From NCBI GenBank assembly GCA_047967505.1, contig CM106538.1: 64,000 nucleotides of DNA, one strand, 5' to 3'. Source of the DNA: Dipteris shenzhenensis. Lineage: Eukaryota > Polypodiophyta > Polypodiopsida > Gleicheniales. The notes under the pieces were generated by a model. It saw nothing but the letters and a program-made list of their open reading frames with translations, was not told where the DNA came from and ran no database searches. Of this stretch, positions 62,306 through 64,000 are shown one piece after another. Numbering within the stretch: the stretch's first letter is position 1; every line of letters starts with the position of its first letter. The translations under genes and the position numbers were made by a program.

Positions 62306-64000
62306 TACCTGTGTTGTTAAGTGTGTCTGTTACTAAGTTAGTAAGCGGTGCACCTGATAACATCCTATCTAAGCCCGTAGCAACGGGGTATACAGCCTTT
62401 AATGATATGGAGTTAATTAAAATGAAAGGGCAAGTGGCCAATCATGATGTCATTGTGTTGTTTGACTCGGCGTCAACTCACAATGTGATTAACTCCAAGC
62501 TCGTGAAGAGGCTGAAATTAAGACAAGTCCATCTGACTATGCGTATACAATCAGGATGGCAGATGGAAGTTCAACTGAAGTATGGGACCAAAGGGTTACC
62601 CAGTTGGAGCTTCGGATTCAGGACTATGCTGAGAAGCTTGATTTTGAAATGACCAAGCTTGCTCATGCAGATATAGCCCTAGTTATGGCGTGGCATTCTA
62701 GGAAGAATCCAGCCATTGATTGGAAAAAGCACGTATATCAATTCCGGATGAATGATGTGCTTTATGTCTTGCGAGGTGAGAAAGATATACCTCAGGGACC
62801 GTTGGTTTCCGTGATGGAAATCCGAAAAGCTCAAGTAGAGTTTTTATTCCTTTGCACAGCATCGGTAGAGCCGGTTGATGATTCTTCGGCTAGCACTGAT
62901 GTTACGCAAAGTGATGAGATGGCCAAGCTGGCTAATCTTATAACAGAGGAGTTCTCTGAATGTTTTAGAGATGAACTACCTTATGAGTTACCTCCAGAGC
63001 GGAAAGTTCAACATAAGATTAAATTGATCCCGGGGGCAGAACCTGTAAATAGGCCGCCCTATAGAATAAGTAGGTGCGCAGACAACTGGAAGAATATCTC
63101 AAGTTGGGGCAGATTCAACCAAGTTTCTCACCTTTTGCTTTGCCAGTGATATTAAAGAAGAAAAAGCATGATACGTTTCGCCTCTGTATAGATTACAGAG
63201 CATTGAATAATATCACTGTTAAGCACAGGTATCCGATGGCTCGGATTGATGGTTTGCTAGATGCATTACATGGAGCCGTGATTTTCAATAAGATTGATCT
63301 TAAGTGTGGCTACCATCAAATCCGGATTAGAGCCGAGGATGTGCATAAAACCGCTTTCAGAAGCAGGTTTGGTCATTATGAGTTTTTCGTAATACCCTTC
63401 GGACTTACCAATGCTCCAGCGACCTTCGTCATGCTTATGAATGATTTACTACATCCGTATATCGGAAAGTTCGTAGTACATTTTATTGACGATATCCTGA
63501 TATTCAGTAAGAGTATTACTGAGCATCGTGAACACTTAAGAGTAGTGTTCAGTACTTTGAGGAAAGCCAGTCTTGATGTAAATAAAAAGAAAACTATACT
63601 GTGTATGGTTAGGCTTGAATATTTAGGATTCATAATTACTCCACAGGGGGTAGAAATGGATCCGAAGAAAGTGGCTGCGATACTAACTTGGTCAATCCCT
63701 CAGAGTCTGACCGTGTTGCGATCATTCTTGGGATTTGTCCACTTTTATAGAAGGCATATCAAAGGATATTCCGAAATAGTATCGCCATTGACTGATCTGA
63801 CCTCAGATAAAGTACCTTTTATTTGGGGGTAGAATCAACAAGAAAGTTTTAACACCATAAAACAAGCTGTGGTCTTAGGACCGGTGTTAAAAATAGTTGA
63901 TCCCCAGAAACCGTTGTTCCTGAAAACCGATGCAAGTGGCATTGCGGTGGGAGCAGTCCTCCTTCAAGAGGGAAGGCCAGTAGCCTTTGAAAGCAAGAAG
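62306..64000 (+). pseudogene. Gypsy-B copy 2 protease, RT and RNase H start, broken; continues past the window
   Basis: The protease-like part (VIVLFDSASTHNVINSKLVK, DSA where DSG is usual) lies in frame 62239-62652. Frame 62556-63149 has the region before RT (SECFRDELPYELPPERK, PGAEPVNRPPYRISR). A frame change near 63080 leads to the RT in 63074-63832 (FRLCIDYRALNNITVKHRYP, FGLTNAPATF, catalytic FIDDILIFSKS, LEYLGFIITPQGVEMDPKKV). A TAG at 63830-63832 interrupts before the RNase H start (LFLKTDASGIAVGAVLLQEG), which runs to the window end. At least two frame changes and one stop make pol inactive here. Confidence 0.9.

Overview
The window reads as nuclear DNA of a land plant with a large, repeat-rich genome, most likely a homosporous fern. 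The evidence is a PLS-type pentatricopeptide repeat (PPR) gene whose near-identical triplets resemble the expanded PPR families of ferns, a plastid thioredoxin z (TRXz) fragment with a normal spliceosomal intron, and dense nested plant Ty3/gypsy, Ty1/copia, LINE and hAT-like elements. The species assignment is inference. No bacterial or organellar gene organisation is present.

Host genes are few. At 215-2767 (minus) is a PPR gene whose DYW deaminase domain is complete but lies behind one in-frame TAG. At 25460-25792 (minus) are the last two exons of a TRXz gene; the exon with the CGPC active site was not found in the window. Everything else I can identify is mobile DNA or its decay products.

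Layout: 4289-5100 is a truncated copy (LTR, primer-binding site, leader) of a copia family. 7798-13721 is a full-length but broken member of that family (copia-1, minus). 13722-25459 is AT-rich, gene-poor DNA with tandem duplications, a 30-bp palindrome and a pair of about 220-bp inverted repeats. 26900-31140 holds an LTR-like promoter, GC-rich tandem repeats and a decayed LINE ORF1. 31149-31787 is a hAT-type MITE with an 8-bp target duplication. 32221-48400 is a mosaic of gypsy family C (minus copy 33287-35445; rearranged RT 35979-36400; plus halves 36637-38386 and 44641-47955), interrupted by a gypsy-B/copia-2 chimera (38387 to about 44630). 49215-50196 is a LINE with most of its RT deleted. 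From 50197 to the window end a second gypsy-B element runs forward, and its leader is interrupted by a complete young gypsy element (family D, minus, 51218-60841).

Gypsy D is the most interesting object. It has 474-bp LTRs differing only in a six-base cluster, a perfect 5-bp target duplication (TACGA), an uninterrupted 1938-codon gag-pol frame, and a 779-codon coiled-coil ORF3 that continues in the same frame after a single UGA. A 147-codon ORF1 overlaps the start of gag in the -1 relation. Thus gag-pol and ORF3 could form one translational unit joined by readthrough, or ORF3 could start separately. ORF3 occupies the place where Athila-like elements carry an env-like ORF, but it shows no membrane segment.
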